Positions 54,445 to 63,490 of a stretch of DNA of 64,000 nt are shown one piece after another; position 1 is the first letter of the stretch; each line of letters opens with the position of its first letter. The position numbers were made by a program, and so were the translations under genes. The notes beneath the pieces were generated by a model. The model saw only the letters and a list, made by a program, of their open reading frames with translations, had not been told where the DNA came from and searched no databases. Origin of the DNA: Streptomyces sp. NBC_00390 (lineage in GTDB: Bacteria; Actinomycetota; Actinomycetes; Streptomycetales; Streptomycetaceae); NCBI RefSeq assembly GCF_036057275.1, contig NZ_CP107945.1, positions 248,001 to 312,000 of the forward strand, in the 5' to 3' direction.

Positions 54445-55269
54445 CTAGGCGGGCGTGGTGGTGGGGGACGTGGTGGCGGGGCCGTGGGCCTCGGCAGCGG
54501 CGGCCTCGGGGTCGGCCGGCAGGCCCGCCGAGGTGTAGGCGGCGCGTTCGCTCACGGTCGGCGAGAGCGCGACGAACGCCGAGGTCACGAAGAGGTAGGA
54601 CCCGAGACCGACGGCGAGGGGGAAGATGAACTGCATTGCCGAGGCCCCGGGCAACGGGCCGCCGGCCGGCGTGACCTCGACGCCGACCGCGAGCATTCCC
54701 GTGTAGTGCATGCTGCTGACCGCCGCTCCCATGACGAGCGACGCCACGGCGACGGCCACGGGTGCCTTGATGTTGAGCGCCGCCCACAGGGCCGCGGTCG
54801 CCGCCACCACCGCGATGACGACGGACAGGGTGACGAGCAGCGGGTCGTAGTGCACGGAGCCGTGCAGTCTCAGAGCCGCCATGCCCATGTAATGCATGCT
54901 GGCGACGCCGAGCCCCGTGGCCAGCCCGCCGATCAACAGGGCCCTGCCCCGGTCACGGCCGAACCCGACCCAGAAGACGCCGGCGCCGACGACGAGCATG
55001 GCGACCAGCAGGCTGAGGATGGTCAGCGGCACGTTGTAGCGGATGTCCGTGCCGCGGACGGCGAAGCCGAGCATGGCGACGAAGTGCATCGTCCAGATAC
55101 CGGTCCCGATGGCGGAGGCCGCGGTGATCAGCCAGTTGCGACGGGAGCGGCCGGTGGTGCCGAGGGCGCGCACGGTGCAGCGCAGCCCGAGGGCAGCGCC
55201 GATGACGGCCATCACGTATGACAGCGCGGGTGTCAGCAAGCCGAAAGCGGCGTGGTCCAGGTGTCCCAT
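54445..55269 (-). CDS. MHYT-domain integral membrane protein
   Basis: The 274-residue protein has about seven helices. It carries three MHYT-type motifs: WTMHFVAML, SMHYMGMAA and SMHYTGMLA. MHYT domains are predicted to bind copper and sense oxygen, CO or NO. Here the domain stands alone, without an attached output domain. A gap of 56 nt separates it from the CvnA-like kinase gene on the same strand, so it is likely co-transcribed and could feed a signal into the conservon. The C-terminus is Ala/Thr-rich. Confidence 0.88.
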   Translation of the reverse strand: MGHLDHAAFGLLTPALSYVMAVIGAALGLRCTVRALGTTGRSRRNWLITAASAIGTGIWTMHFVAMLGFAVRGTDIRYNVPLTILSLLVAMLVVGAGVFWVGFGRDRGRALLIGGLATGLGVASMHYMGMAALRLHGSVHYDPLLVTLSVVIAVVAATAALWAALNIKAPVAVAVASLVMGAAVSSMHYTGMLAVGVEVTPAGGPLPGASAMQFIFPLAVGLGSYLFVTSAFVALSPTVSERAAYTSAGLPADPEAAAAEAHGPATTSPTTTPA

Positions 55270-55412
55270 GGCTCAGGGACGCTAGACCCGAGGGGGGCGC
55301 ACGCCCGGGGCGCGGATCGAAAGCCGACGGAATATGACAGAGAGGTGTGTATGAACGATCGCGCCAAGTTCGAACGTGCGCACCGAACAGTCATGTGACG
55401 TACCGACGAGTC

Positions 55413-56072
55413 ATGGCGGATCATGTGCACATGGCCGACGACCACACACACGTCCAGGAGTTCTTCGGCGCCCGGGCCGCCGACTGGGACAAGCGCTTCC
55501 CCGACGACGGCCCGGCTTACGCGGCGGGCGTCGCGGAGCTCGGACTCGGCCCCGGGGACGCCGTGCTCGACGCGGGCTGCGGCACGGGGCGCGCCCTGCC
55601 GTTCCTGAGGTCGGCGGTCGGGCCGGACGGCACGGTCCTCGGCATCGATCTCACGCCCGGGATGCTGGATGCGGCCCGGCGTGCCGGACGGCACACGAGC
55701 GGCAGCCTCCTGCTCGCCGATGTGGCCGTGCTGCCCCTGCGGGGCCGTGCCCTGGACGCGGTGTTCGCGGCAGGGCTCATCGCCCACCTGCCTCAGCCGC
55801 AGGAGAATCTGCGGGAGTTGGCGCGCGTGGTTCGGCCCGGCGGACAGCTGGCGCTGTTCCATCCCATCGGCCGGGCGGCGCTCGCCGCCCGGCAGGGGCG
55901 GCAGATCACCCCGGACGACCTGCGCGCCGAGCCCAATCTCCGTGCGCTGCTCGCCGGTTCGGGCTGGCGGATGACGTCGTACACGGACGAGGACGCCCGC
56001 TTCCTGGCGCTGGCGGTCCGGCAGGGCGAGGAGACGCAGCCCGGCGCGGCCGCCGTGGCGCCGACGCGCTGA
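55413..56072 (+). CDS. class I SAM-dependent methyltransferase
   Basis: The 219-residue enzyme starts with a His/Asp-rich segment (MADHVHMADDHTHV) that could bind metal. It then shows the SAM motif VLDAGCGTGRALPFL, GIDLTPGMLDAARR and VVRPGGQLALFHP. It resembles small-molecule methyltransferases of the UbiE/Mlr type. ATG 55413 is preferred; ATG 55431 is possible; neither has a strong site. The gene stands alone. Substrate unknown. Confidence 0.82.
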   Translation: MADHVHMADDHTHVQEFFGARAADWDKRFPDDGPAYAAGVAELGLGPGDAVLDAGCGTGRALPFLRSAVGPDGTVLGIDLTPGMLDAARRAGRHTSGSLLLADVAVLPLRGRALDAVFAAGLIAHLPQPQENLRELARVVRPGGQLALFHPIGRAALAARQGRQITPDDLRAEPNLRALLAGSGWRMTSYTDEDARFLALAVRQGEETQPGAAAVAPTR

Positions 56073-56204
56073 TGCCGGACAGATGCCGCCATCGGTTCTC
56101 GCCGTTGCCGGGCGAGTTGTGCTCTCGCGGCCGACCCGACTCCGCGTGAGGATGGAAGACTTCAATCGAAGCGGCGTCCGCCGCTCCCTGGGAAGGTGGT
56201 CCGT

Positions 56205-56531
56205 GTGTTCGGCCGAATCCGCTCGTTCTTCGCTGCCCGCGCTGCCGGCCGGGCCGCCCGGCTGGCGCCGCCCGCGGTCCCGCGCCCCCGCCCGCCGCAG
56301 CACAACATCTTCGAGGCCGCCGCGGTCTATGTGACGGCGTGCGCCGAGGACGACCAGGACCGGATCGACGAAGCGACGCGCTGGGTGTCCCCCGAGGCGC
56401 TCATGTTCGGAGTCAACGAACTGGCCTGCCGGGCCGTGATCGCCCTCGCCCGCGAGCGGGACGAGCCGGTGCACACGGTGGCTCACAGCCTCCTCGGGCT
56501 GCCGAGCCAGGATGCGGGCTCATCACATTAG
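56205..56531 (+). CDS. small hypothetical protein
   Basis: The 108-residue protein starts VFGRIRSFFAARAAGRAARLA and has a conserved-looking core FEAAAVYVTACAEDDQDRID, then WVSPEALMFGVNELACRAVI. GTG 56205 is chosen because GGAAGG lies 8 nt upstream; the GTG at 56196 overlaps that site. I do not recognise a named family; the C-terminus is Ser/His-rich. It ends 73 nt before the next gene on the same strand. Confidence 0.65.
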   Translation: MFGRIRSFFAARAAGRAARLAPPAVPRPRPPQHNIFEAAAVYVTACAEDDQDRIDEATRWVSPEALMFGVNELACRAVIALARERDEPVHTVAHSLLGLPSQDAGSSH

Positions 56532-56604
56532 CTTCACCGCCCCTCGACGTGCGCCTCGGCCAGTGGTTATGGTGCGCCGACGAACGATCGGACGGGGAGG
56601 TGCC

Positions 56605-57408
56605 GTGGCCGGGGCGGAGGAAGCCGTCGACGACGACGCGCTGTTTGTGCTGACCGCGGTGCTGCTGACACCCGCGCAGTTCCCGAGTGTGCTCGGCGAC
56701 GACTACCCGGCCGCGTGCGAGGCCCTGGAGCTCGAGCCGTACGCCGAGGGATACGGACTGGTCCTCGGCCAGGACTCCGCGGGCGCCCGCTGGACGGTGG
56801 TGATCGACGACGTGTCGCTCGTCGCGGTCGCCATCGCCTCCTGGGACTGCGGCATGGAGTACGACCTGTCGCCCGACGAGCGCTCGGTCGTGTGCGCGCT
56901 GCCGGGCTGGCCGCTCGCGGTCGCGGTCGCGGCTCCCGGTGTCCCCGATCCGCACGACCCGGAGCCCGAGGAGGGTGACCGGACGCCCCTCGCCCCGCCG
57001 GACACGGACTCCTGGGGGCCGGCCCAGCGCCGGCTCGGGGCGGACGAAGTCGCCCTCCAGTGGGCCACGTGGCGGGACCAGATCGATGACGCCCAGGTGC
57101 TGCCCTCGCCGGACACGCCGGAGGCGGAGATCAAGCAGCCCAACGCCGGCGTGCTCCGCGCGCTGGAGCAGGCGCGCGCGTATGTGGAGGCGGCCCCGCC
57201 GCCCGGTCGTGTCCGCTCCTCCTTCGCCCCGGGCGGGGCACGGACGCTGCGCGCCGACGGACCGGGCTGGTCGATGGTGGCCAGGACCGACGACATCGCG
57301 TTCGTGCTCCTCGACGAGGAGCCCTGCGAGGTACTGCCGGTGGGGCGAGGGCCCGAGCTGCCGGGGCTGCTGGAGGCGCTGGACAAGATGGCCGTGCGCC
57401 CGTCCTGA
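56605..57408 (+). CDS. hypothetical protein
   Basis: The 267-residue protein starts at GTG 56605 after GGGGAGG. The first half is ALFVLTAVLLTPAQFPSVLGDD..., with an acidic, Pro-rich middle (DPHDPEPEEGDRTPLAPP) and a C-terminal beta-rich part (SMVARTDDIAFVLLDEE). It has no signal peptide or helices I can call transmembrane. I do not recognise a family. It follows the small hypothetical gene and may share its transcript. Confidence 0.65.
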   Translation: MAGAEEAVDDDALFVLTAVLLTPAQFPSVLGDDYPAACEALELEPYAEGYGLVLGQDSAGARWTVVIDDVSLVAVAIASWDCGMEYDLSPDERSVVCALPGWPLAVAVAAPGVPDPHDPEPEEGDRTPLAPPDTDSWGPAQRRLGADEVALQWATWRDQIDDAQVLPSPDTPEAEIKQPNAGVLRALEQARAYVEAAPPPGRVRSSFAPGGARTLRADGPGWSMVARTDDIAFVLLDEEPCEVLPVGRGPELPGLLEALDKMAVRPS

Positions 57409-57612
57409 GCCCGTGGCTCTGCGGTGAAGCGGGCGGCGCTGCGCACAGGCCGGCATGGTGCTGCGGCGCCGACGCGGACCCGGTCGCGGCAACGGCCTCA
57501 CCGACACGCCCGCGTCGCCGCGTGAACCGCGCGGAGAGGCCGTGCGGATCGCTCCGGGACCACCGGCGCACCGCTCGCAGTCCACGCGCACCGCGCGACG
57601 GGCGTTGGCGCA

Positions 57613-57652
57613 CCGCCCGCGGACCGTATGCGGTCGCCAGGTCCGCGGGCGG
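57613..57652. terminator. 12-bp hairpin downstream of the MOSC gene
   Basis: CCGCCCGCGGAC (57613-57624) and GTCCGCGGGCGG (57641-57652) are perfect arms with a 16-nt loop. It lies 51 nt after the MOSC stop at 57703 and faces the plus-strand gene ending at 57408, so it may terminate both. Confidence 0.65.
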
Positions 57653-57702
57653 GGTCCTGGTCACTGTCTCGTGCGGCACCGGAAGTCCGCTGCACATCCG
57701 CT

Positions 57703-58245
57703 TTAGACACGCTCGAGCGGGTGGTGCGGCCTTTCGGGCAGCTCGACCGTGATCGGGTCACCAGGCCTGACCACGCCTCCGGTCCTGACGACGCCCATGA
57801 TTCCGGCCTTGTACACGACGGCGCCGTTCTCGTCGCGTCCGACGACCCGCTTGAGCAGGCCTTTGCGGAAGGCGTCGATCTGCGCACAGGGGTTGCGCAG
57901 ACCGGTGACCTCGACGACGGCTTCGGATCCCAGCCGCAGCAGGGTCCCGGTGGGCAGGGCGAGCAGGTCGATTCCGACGGTGGTGACGTTCTCCCCCAGG
58001 CTGCCGGGCGAGACCTCGTGCCCGGCCGCGCCCACCTCGTCGAACAGCTCCTGGTGGATGAGATGAACCTGCCGGAGATTGGGCTGCGTGGGGTCCTGTG
58101 CGACACGCGAGCGGTGTCTGACCGTCACCCCGGCATGGACGTCGCCCTCCACGCCGAGTCCCGCGAGCAAAGTGATGCTCTCGCGCGTCGGCTTGGTGAA
58201 CGCGTACTCCCCGTTGCTGCTGACCGCCGTGACCGCTGCACCCAT
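57703..58245 (-). CDS. MOSC domain protein
   Basis: The 180-residue protein has the MOSC fold. GLGVEGDVHAGVTVRHRSRVA, RQVHLIHQELF, LGENVTTVGIDLLALP and GLRNPCAQIDAFR hold the conserved residues, including the Cys that binds molybdenum cofactor sulfur. MOSC-only proteins are often sulfur-carrier or detoxification proteins. ATG 58245 has GGAGGGGAG upstream. It stands alone with a hairpin downstream. Confidence 0.9.
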   Translation of the reverse strand: MGAAVTAVSSNGEYAFTKPTRESITLLAGLGVEGDVHAGVTVRHRSRVAQDPTQPNLRQVHLIHQELFDEVGAAGHEVSPGSLGENVTTVGIDLLALPTGTLLRLGSEAVVEVTGLRNPCAQIDAFRKGLLKRVVGRDENGAVVYKAGIMGVVRTGGVVRPGDPITVELPERPHHPLERV

Positions 58246-58323
58246 CGCGCCGGGCTCCCCTCCGTGCCGGTGATCACCGGCGACCCTACCCCGGCTGCCC
58301 CGGCACGGTTCGAGAGGATTGGA

Positions 58324-58506
58324 TCAGCGCCCTATCTCCTTGCGGGAGACCCGGCGCAGCCTGCGGCGCTGGCTCGGGTCCAGCATGAAGTACGCGGCTG
58401 TCGGCACGCCGAGAACCACCAGCAGCGACCACCAGAAACCGATCAGCGGCCACAGGAGCAGACCGACGGCCACTCCCCCGATCACGATCTTTGTACGTGT
58501 CGACAT
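58324..58506 (-). CDS. small membrane protein
   Basis: The 60-residue protein has two adjacent hydrophobic helices (IVIGGVAVGLLLWPLIGF and LLVVLGVPTAAYFM) and a basic tail (SQRRRLRRVSRKEIGR). ATG 58506 has a strong AAGGAGG site. I do not recognise a family. It lies between the MOSC gene and the SNF2 operon. Confidence 0.75.
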   Translation of the reverse strand: MSTRTKIVIGGVAVGLLLWPLIGFWWSLLVVLGVPTAAYFMLDPSQRRRLRRVSRKEIGR

Positions 58507-58807
58507 TTCCGACGCCTCCTTCGCGGCCGTGGCCGCTCCTGCTGTGAGAACGCGCACGCCCGCCCGACGGTTCCAGTAGCGGCATACCGCCGCTCGGAGC
58601 GGATCAAGCGTAAGTACCGGCGGCACTCGACGGCCATGGCGCCACCACCCGGAACAGACCGGGGGCAAGCCGGTGGCCGGGGGCGGCATCACCACAGTCC
58701 ATCGGCAACGGCTCCCGCGTGATCCACATCACCGGACCGTTTCCGTCGCGACGAGCTTTCGGTGGGGTACCCTCGGCGGCTCGGACCACAGTAGTCAAAT
58801 TTGAGGA
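58507..58807. other. 301-nt intergenic stretch upstream of the SNF2 operon
   Basis: It contains the divergent starts of the small membrane protein and the SNF2 gene. The only ribosome site I see on the plus strand is TTGAGGA just before 58808. I find no clean promoter hexamers or repeats. Confidence 0.5.
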
Positions 58808-61711
58808 ATGCGCATCGCTGTGCACCGGCTCTCCACGGCAACACCCTGCCCGCTCTCCGGGTCCACCCTCGCCGAACTGATCCACTGCTCCGCCGTCTTC
58901 GTGCCGGGCGACCCCGCCCGCACCGGCCGCATCGCCTTCTGGCACCCCGACGGCGGCGAACTCCCGTCCGGCCCCGGCTCCGTCGAGCCGCTCACCGTGG
59001 TCACGAGCGACCTGCGGACCGCAGCCGTACCGGCGATCCACCTGTCCGTACGTCACGCTCTGCCCGTCCTGACCAGGGCACGCACGGCACACGACGCCTC
59101 GACGTCCACGGCCTTCTGGGGCGCGGTCGCCCTGCTCGCCCTCCACCTCACCGCGCGCGGGCTTCTGTTGCCGGGGCTGAGCGCCTCGGACACGGACGTC
59201 TGGCGCGCCGGCCCGCTCACGCCCGAGGACCTGGAGCGGGTGCGTACGCTCGCGGCGTCGATGCCGCCCGCCGCGCACTGCACCCCGCTGGATGCGACGG
59301 CCGGCCCGCTCCTGCTGCCCGAACCCGAGCGTTTGCTGCGGCAGTTCCTCGACGCGGTCGCGGACACCCTGCCGCGCACTCCGGCGGCCCCACTGGCTGC
59401 GGGCGGCCCTGCCTTCGCGGCGCACGAGCCGCAGCGGCTGCCCGGCAGGCGTGCCTGGGCGGCGGACGTGGCCGCCGGTCATGACGCGGGCGTACGGCTG
59501 TCGCTGCGCATCGAGGTGCCGGGCCTCGAGCGGACAACGGACGTGACCGGCGCCGGGCCCACATTCCGTGCGGTGCTGCAGATGCACAGCGTCGCCGATG
59601 CGTCGCTCGTCGCCGACGCCGCGGACGTCTGGGCGGCGAGCGGTCCCTCGGCCGCGGCGTTCGGGCCGCGTGACCGCCTGGACGCGCTGCTCGCACTGCG
59701 CCGCGCGGCGCGCGCCTGGCAGCCGCTCGCGCCCCTGCTGCACGCCGCGGTACCCGATGCGATCGAACTTGCCGACGAGGAGATCACCGAGCTGCTGGGC
59801 GACGCGACCCGCGCGCTCGCGGCCGCCGGCGTCCAGGTGCACTGGCCGAGGCAACTGGCCCGCAAGCTCACCGCGCGTGCCGTCATCGGTCCGCCGGAGG
59901 AGAAAGCGCAGCCGTCGGACGACGGCTCGTCCGGGCTGCCGTCGTTCCTGTCTGCCGACGCGCTGCTCGCCTTCAACTGGCGGTTCGCGCTGGGCGGCAC
60001 GGAGCTGACCCGGGCGGAACTGGACCGGCTCGCCGAGGCTGGCCGGCCTCTGGTGCGCCTGCGCGACGAATGGGTGCTCATCTCCCCGGACGAGGCACGG
60101 CGCGCCCGCGACAGCCAGGACCGCAGGGTCTCCCCCATCGATGCGCTCGGTGCGGTGCTGACCGGCTCCACGGAAGTCCAGGGGCGCCGCGTCGAGGTGG
60201 CGGCTTCCGGTCCGCTGGAGGGGCTGCGAACACGGCTCGCCGACCCGGAGGGCGGCGCCCCGGAGATCGGTCAGCCCGCGGCGCTCGCCGCAACGCTGCG
60301 GGACTACCAGCTGCGCGGCCTGGGCTGGCTGAACCGCATGACGTCGCTGGGTCTCGGCGCATGCCTCGCCGACGACATGGGCCTCGGGAAGACGATCACC
60401 CTGATCGCGCTGCATCTGCACCGGCAGACGGTCGAGTCGGCCGCGGGCCCCACCCTGGTGGTGTGCCCGACGTCGCTGATGGGCAACTGGCAGCGCGAGA
60501 TCGAGCGGTTCGCGCCCGGCACCCCCGTACGCCGCTTCCACGGCGGCGCACGCAGTCTCGACGTGCTCGGTCAAGGCGAGTTCGTGCTCACCACCTACGG
60601 AACGATGAGACTGGACGCGGCCCGGCTCGGCGAGGTCGCCTGGGGCATGGTGGTCGCCGACGAGGCCCAGCATGTCAAGAACCCCTACTCCGAGACGGCC
60701 AGGCAGCTGCGCTCGATCGGGACGAAGGCCCGTGTCGCACTCAGCGGCACCCCCGTGGAGAACAATCTCTCCGAACTGTGGGCCATTCTCGACTGGACCA
60801 CCCCGGGGCTGCTCGGCCGGCTCGGTCCCTTCCGCACCCGCTATGCCCGGGCGGTGGAGGGCGGTGACCCGGCGGCCGCACAGCGACTGGCGGCGCTGGT
60901 ACGGCCGTTCCTGCTGCGCAGGCGCAAGTCCGACCCGGGCATCGCACCCGAACTGCCGCCCAAGACCGAGACCGACCGGGCGGTGTCGCTGACGCGCGAG
61001 CAGACCGTGCTGTACGAGGCGGTCGTGCGCGAGACCCTCGCCGCCATCAGCGAGGCGGGCGGCATGGAGCGGCGCGGCCTCGTGGTCAAGCTGCTCACCG
61101 CGCTGAAGCAGATCTGCAACCATCCGGCGCAGTACGTGAAGGAGCACAGCCCCGGGGCGGAAGGGCCGCGGATCGCGGGCCGTTCGGGCAAGCTGGAGCT
61201 GCTCGACGAGCTGCTGGACACGATTCTCGCCGAGGACGCCGGCGTTCTCGTGTTCACCCAGTACGTGCAGATGGCCCGGCTTCTCGAGCAGCATCTCGCG
61301 GCGCGTGGGATCCGTACGCAGTTCCTGCACGGCGGGACCTCTGTCGCCGAACGGGAGGCGATGGTGGCGCGCTTCCAGAACGGTGAAGTGCCGGTGTTCC
61401 TCCTGTCGTTGAAGGCGGCGGGCACCGGGCTGAATCTCACCAGGGCCGAGCATGTCGTGCACTACGACCGCTGGTGGAACCCGGCCGTCGAGGCGCAGGC
61501 GACCGACCGGGCCCATCGCATCGGCCAGGACCGGCCGGTGCAGGTGCACAGGCTGATCACCGAGGGAACGATCGAGGACAGGATCGCTCAGATGCTGGCG
61601 CGCAAGAAGGAGCTGGCGGACGCGGTCCTCGGCACCGGTGAGGCCGCGCTGACGGAACTGACGGATGCCGAGCTGGCCGAGCTGGTGGAACTGCGGGGGA
61701 CTGATCGATGA
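58808..61711 (+). CDS. SNF2-family DNA helicase/ATPase
   Basis: The 967-residue protein has an N-terminal SNF2-associated domain (about 100-450) and helicase lobes. LADDMGLGKTITL (about 519-531) is Walker A, DEAQHVKNP (about 618) is motif II, and LSGTPVENNLSELW is motif III. Lobe 2 carries FLHGGTSVAEREAMV, LLSLKAAGTGLNLT and DRAHRIGQDRPVQVHRL (motif VI). It should translocate on double-stranded DNA. ATG 58808 follows TTGAGGA. The next gene, a SWIM protein, overlaps by 4 nt. Confidence 0.92.
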   Translation: MRIAVHRLSTATPCPLSGSTLAELIHCSAVFVPGDPARTGRIAFWHPDGGELPSGPGSVEPLTVVTSDLRTAAVPAIHLSVRHALPVLTRARTAHDASTSTAFWGAVALLALHLTARGLLLPGLSASDTDVWRAGPLTPEDLERVRTLAASMPPAAHCTPLDATAGPLLLPEPERLLRQFLDAVADTLPRTPAAPLAAGGPAFAAHEPQRLPGRRAWAADVAAGHDAGVRLSLRIEVPGLERTTDVTGAGPTFRAVLQMHSVADASLVADAADVWAASGPSAAAFGPRDRLDALLALRRAARAWQPLAPLLHAAVPDAIELADEEITELLGDATRALAAAGVQVHWPRQLARKLTARAVIGPPEEKAQPSDDGSSGLPSFLSADALLAFNWRFALGGTELTRAELDRLAEAGRPLVRLRDEWVLISPDEARRARDSQDRRVSPIDALGAVLTGSTEVQGRRVEVAASGPLEGLRTRLADPEGGAPEIGQPAALAATLRDYQLRGLGWLNRMTSLGLGACLADDMGLGKTITLIALHLHRQTVESAAGPTLVVCPTSLMGNWQREIERFAPGTPVRRFHGGARSLDVLGQGEFVLTTYGTMRLDAARLGEVAWGMVVADEAQHVKNPYSETARQLRSIGTKARVALSGTPVENNLSELWAILDWTTPGLLGRLGPFRTRYARAVEGGDPAAAQRLAALVRPFLLRRRKSDPGIAPELPPKTETDRAVSLTREQTVLYEAVVRETLAAISEAGGMERRGLVVKLLTALKQICNHPAQYVKEHSPGAEGPRIAGRSGKLELLDELLDTILAEDAGVLVFTQYVQMARLLEQHLAARGIRTQFLHGGTSVAEREAMVARFQNGEVPVFLLSLKAAGTGLNLTRAEHVVHYDRWWNPAVEAQATDRAHRIGQDRPVQVHRLITEGTIEDRIAQMLARKKELADAVLGTGEAALTELTDAELAELVELRGTDR

Positions 61712-62976
61712 GCGAGCTGGAACGGACGTTCGCCGCACTGCCTCCCGCGAGCGGGAGGGGCTTCGCACGGACGTGGTGGGGGCGCAGCTGGCTGCAGGCG
61801 CTGGAGGACACGGCCCTGGACAGCGAGCAGCTGAAGCAGGGCCGCAGGCGTGCGCGTGAGGGTGCGGTCGGCGCGGTGTCGGTGCGTCCCGGGCGGATCA
61901 CCGCGGTCGTACGGGACCGGGACGGCACCGCGCACCGCAGCGATGTGCTGCTGCAGGAACTGACCGAGGAGCAATGGGACCGCTTCCTCGGCATGGCGGT
62001 GGACCGCGCAGGCCACATCGCGGCGCTCCTCGACCGCGAGATGCCACCCCATCTGGTGGAGGACGCGGCAGCCGCCGGGGTCGAACTGCTCCCGGGCATC
62101 GGTGATCTGGAGCCGGAGTGCAGCTGTGAGGCATGGGACCACTGCCCGCACACGGCCGCGCTGTGCTACCAGATGGCACGGCTGCTGGACGAGGATCCGT
62201 TCGTGCTGCTGCTGATGCGGGGGCGTGGAGAGCGCCGCCTCCTCGACGAGCTGCAGGTGCCCAGCGTGACGCGGGCGCATGTGCCCGGACAGGACGACGT
62301 CGAGAAGCCCGGAACGGCGGGCGTACGGGCGGACGAGGCGTTCGCCGCCGGTGGCATCCTGCCTCCGCTGCCCGCTCCCCCACCGCTGCCGCCCGAGCCG
62401 GGACCGGGACCGGCCCTGGACACCGGGACACCGCCGGAGCCGCCTCTCGACCCCGCGGCGCTGGAGTTCCTGGCCTCGGACACGGCGTCGCGTGCCCACC
62501 GGATGCTGGCACAGGCGCTGACGCCCGGCCATCAGGAGCCGTCGGCGGAAGCGGAACTGACGCAGGATCAGGATGCGGTACGGATGGCGGCGCAGCTGCC
62601 GGGCCCGGTGATCACGTCCCGGCTGGCAGCGGCCACCGCACGGCAGCCGGCGCAACTGGCCCTTGCGGTACGGGCATGGGGGTACGGCGCGGTAGCAGGG
62701 CTCGCGGTGTTCGAGGAGGGGTGGACGCCCGATGCCGAGGTGCTCGCGCGGGCGACGACGGCGCTCGACGAGGCATGGGACGCCGCCGACCGGCCGCAGC
62801 TGCGTTCGGCGGGTCCGGCCTGCTGGACGGTGGCCGGTGCCCAGGCGCAACTGCGGCTGAGCGCGGACGGCCGCTGGTGGCCGTACCGCGAGGAGCGCGG
62901 CGTATGGGCGCCGGCGGGCCCGCCTGCCGCCGACCCGGCGACGGCCCTGGCGGGCGCGACGGGCGACGCAGGCTGA
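61708..62976 (+). CDS. SWIM zinc-finger protein coupled to SNF2 helicase
   Basis: The 422-residue protein has the SWIM motif CxCxnCxH as Cys138, Cys140, Cys146 and His148 (CSCEAWDHCPHTAALC). The N-terminus has FARTWWGRSWLQALE, often seen ahead of bacterial SWIM domains. A Pro-rich linker (about 215-245) and a C-terminal alpha-helical part follow. Bacterial SWIM proteins commonly pair with SNF2 ATPases and may guide them on DNA. Its ATG overlaps the SNF2 stop (ATGA). Confidence 0.9.
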   Translation: MSELERTFAALPPASGRGFARTWWGRSWLQALEDTALDSEQLKQGRRRAREGAVGAVSVRPGRITAVVRDRDGTAHRSDVLLQELTEEQWDRFLGMAVDRAGHIAALLDREMPPHLVEDAAAAGVELLPGIGDLEPECSCEAWDHCPHTAALCYQMARLLDEDPFVLLLMRGRGERRLLDELQVPSVTRAHVPGQDDVEKPGTAGVRADEAFAAGGILPPLPAPPPLPPEPGPGPALDTGTPPEPPLDPAALEFLASDTASRAHRMLAQALTPGHQEPSAEAELTQDQDAVRMAAQLPGPVITSRLAAATARQPAQLALAVRAWGYGAVAGLAVFEEGWTPDAEVLARATTALDEAWDAADRPQLRSAGPACWTVAGAQAQLRLSADGRWWPYREERGVWAPAGPPAADPATALAGATGDAG

Positions 62977-63490
62977 GCCGGTCCTCCAGGACCCCGGGGC
63001 CCACCGCACGGAGGCCTCCAGGCCGTCGCGCTCGGCCCCGGGGACGAGCGCGACTCCGGCCGCCGGGAGTCCGCCGACAGGACCGGACCTCGGCACGGTG
63101 GCGGGTGTGCCGGGCAAGGTCGAGGGGGTCGCGCTGGTGGGGCGCCGCACCCTCGCGGTCGTCAACGACAACGACTTCGGGATGACGGACGGCCCCCAGG
63201 CGTTCGACGCCCAGGGACGTCTGGTGGACAGCGGTGTGGAGACGTCGGTGACCTTCGTTCGGCTGTCCAGGCCGCTGCTCGGTTGACCCGCTTCCGGTGA
63301 CGGGCGGCAGGTGGCGGGGCCTCAATCCGGCGGGGAGCAGCGGTAGTCGGCGGATCGCGGCGTTCCACACGCGCCGGCCGGGAGGCGGTGCCGTGGGGAC
63401 ACGTGCGGTGCCGGGTTCCACCGGAAAGGGTCCTCGGCGCGGCATCCTCGTCCTGGACCGCACGACCTGCCCCCCACCAGGAGATTCCCC
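62977..63490. other. 514-nt region with a gene remnant and no intact gene
   Basis: Apart from the phytase-like remnant at 63080-63286 I see no supported frame. The last 50 nt carry the AGGAG site of the amidase gene. The region between 63290 and 63470 shows nothing clear. Confidence 0.5.
63080..63286 (+). pseudogene. C-terminal remnant of an esterase-like phytase family protein
   Basis: The open frame ending at 63286 reads VEGVALVGRRTLAVVNDNDFG, then AFDAQGRLVDSGVET. This matches the end of PF13449-type (esterase-like activity of phytase) proteins, where EGVAL...RTLAVVNDNDFG is a conserved strand. There is no start, signal peptide or ribosome site and the other propeller blades are missing. 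It follows the SWIM gene. Confidence 0.6.

Noticed and set aside
58604..61768. a 1054-codon open frame on the minus strand
   Set aside because: It is antisense to the SNF2 gene, whose motifs and ribosome site are clear. Long antisense frames are common in GC-rich DNA.
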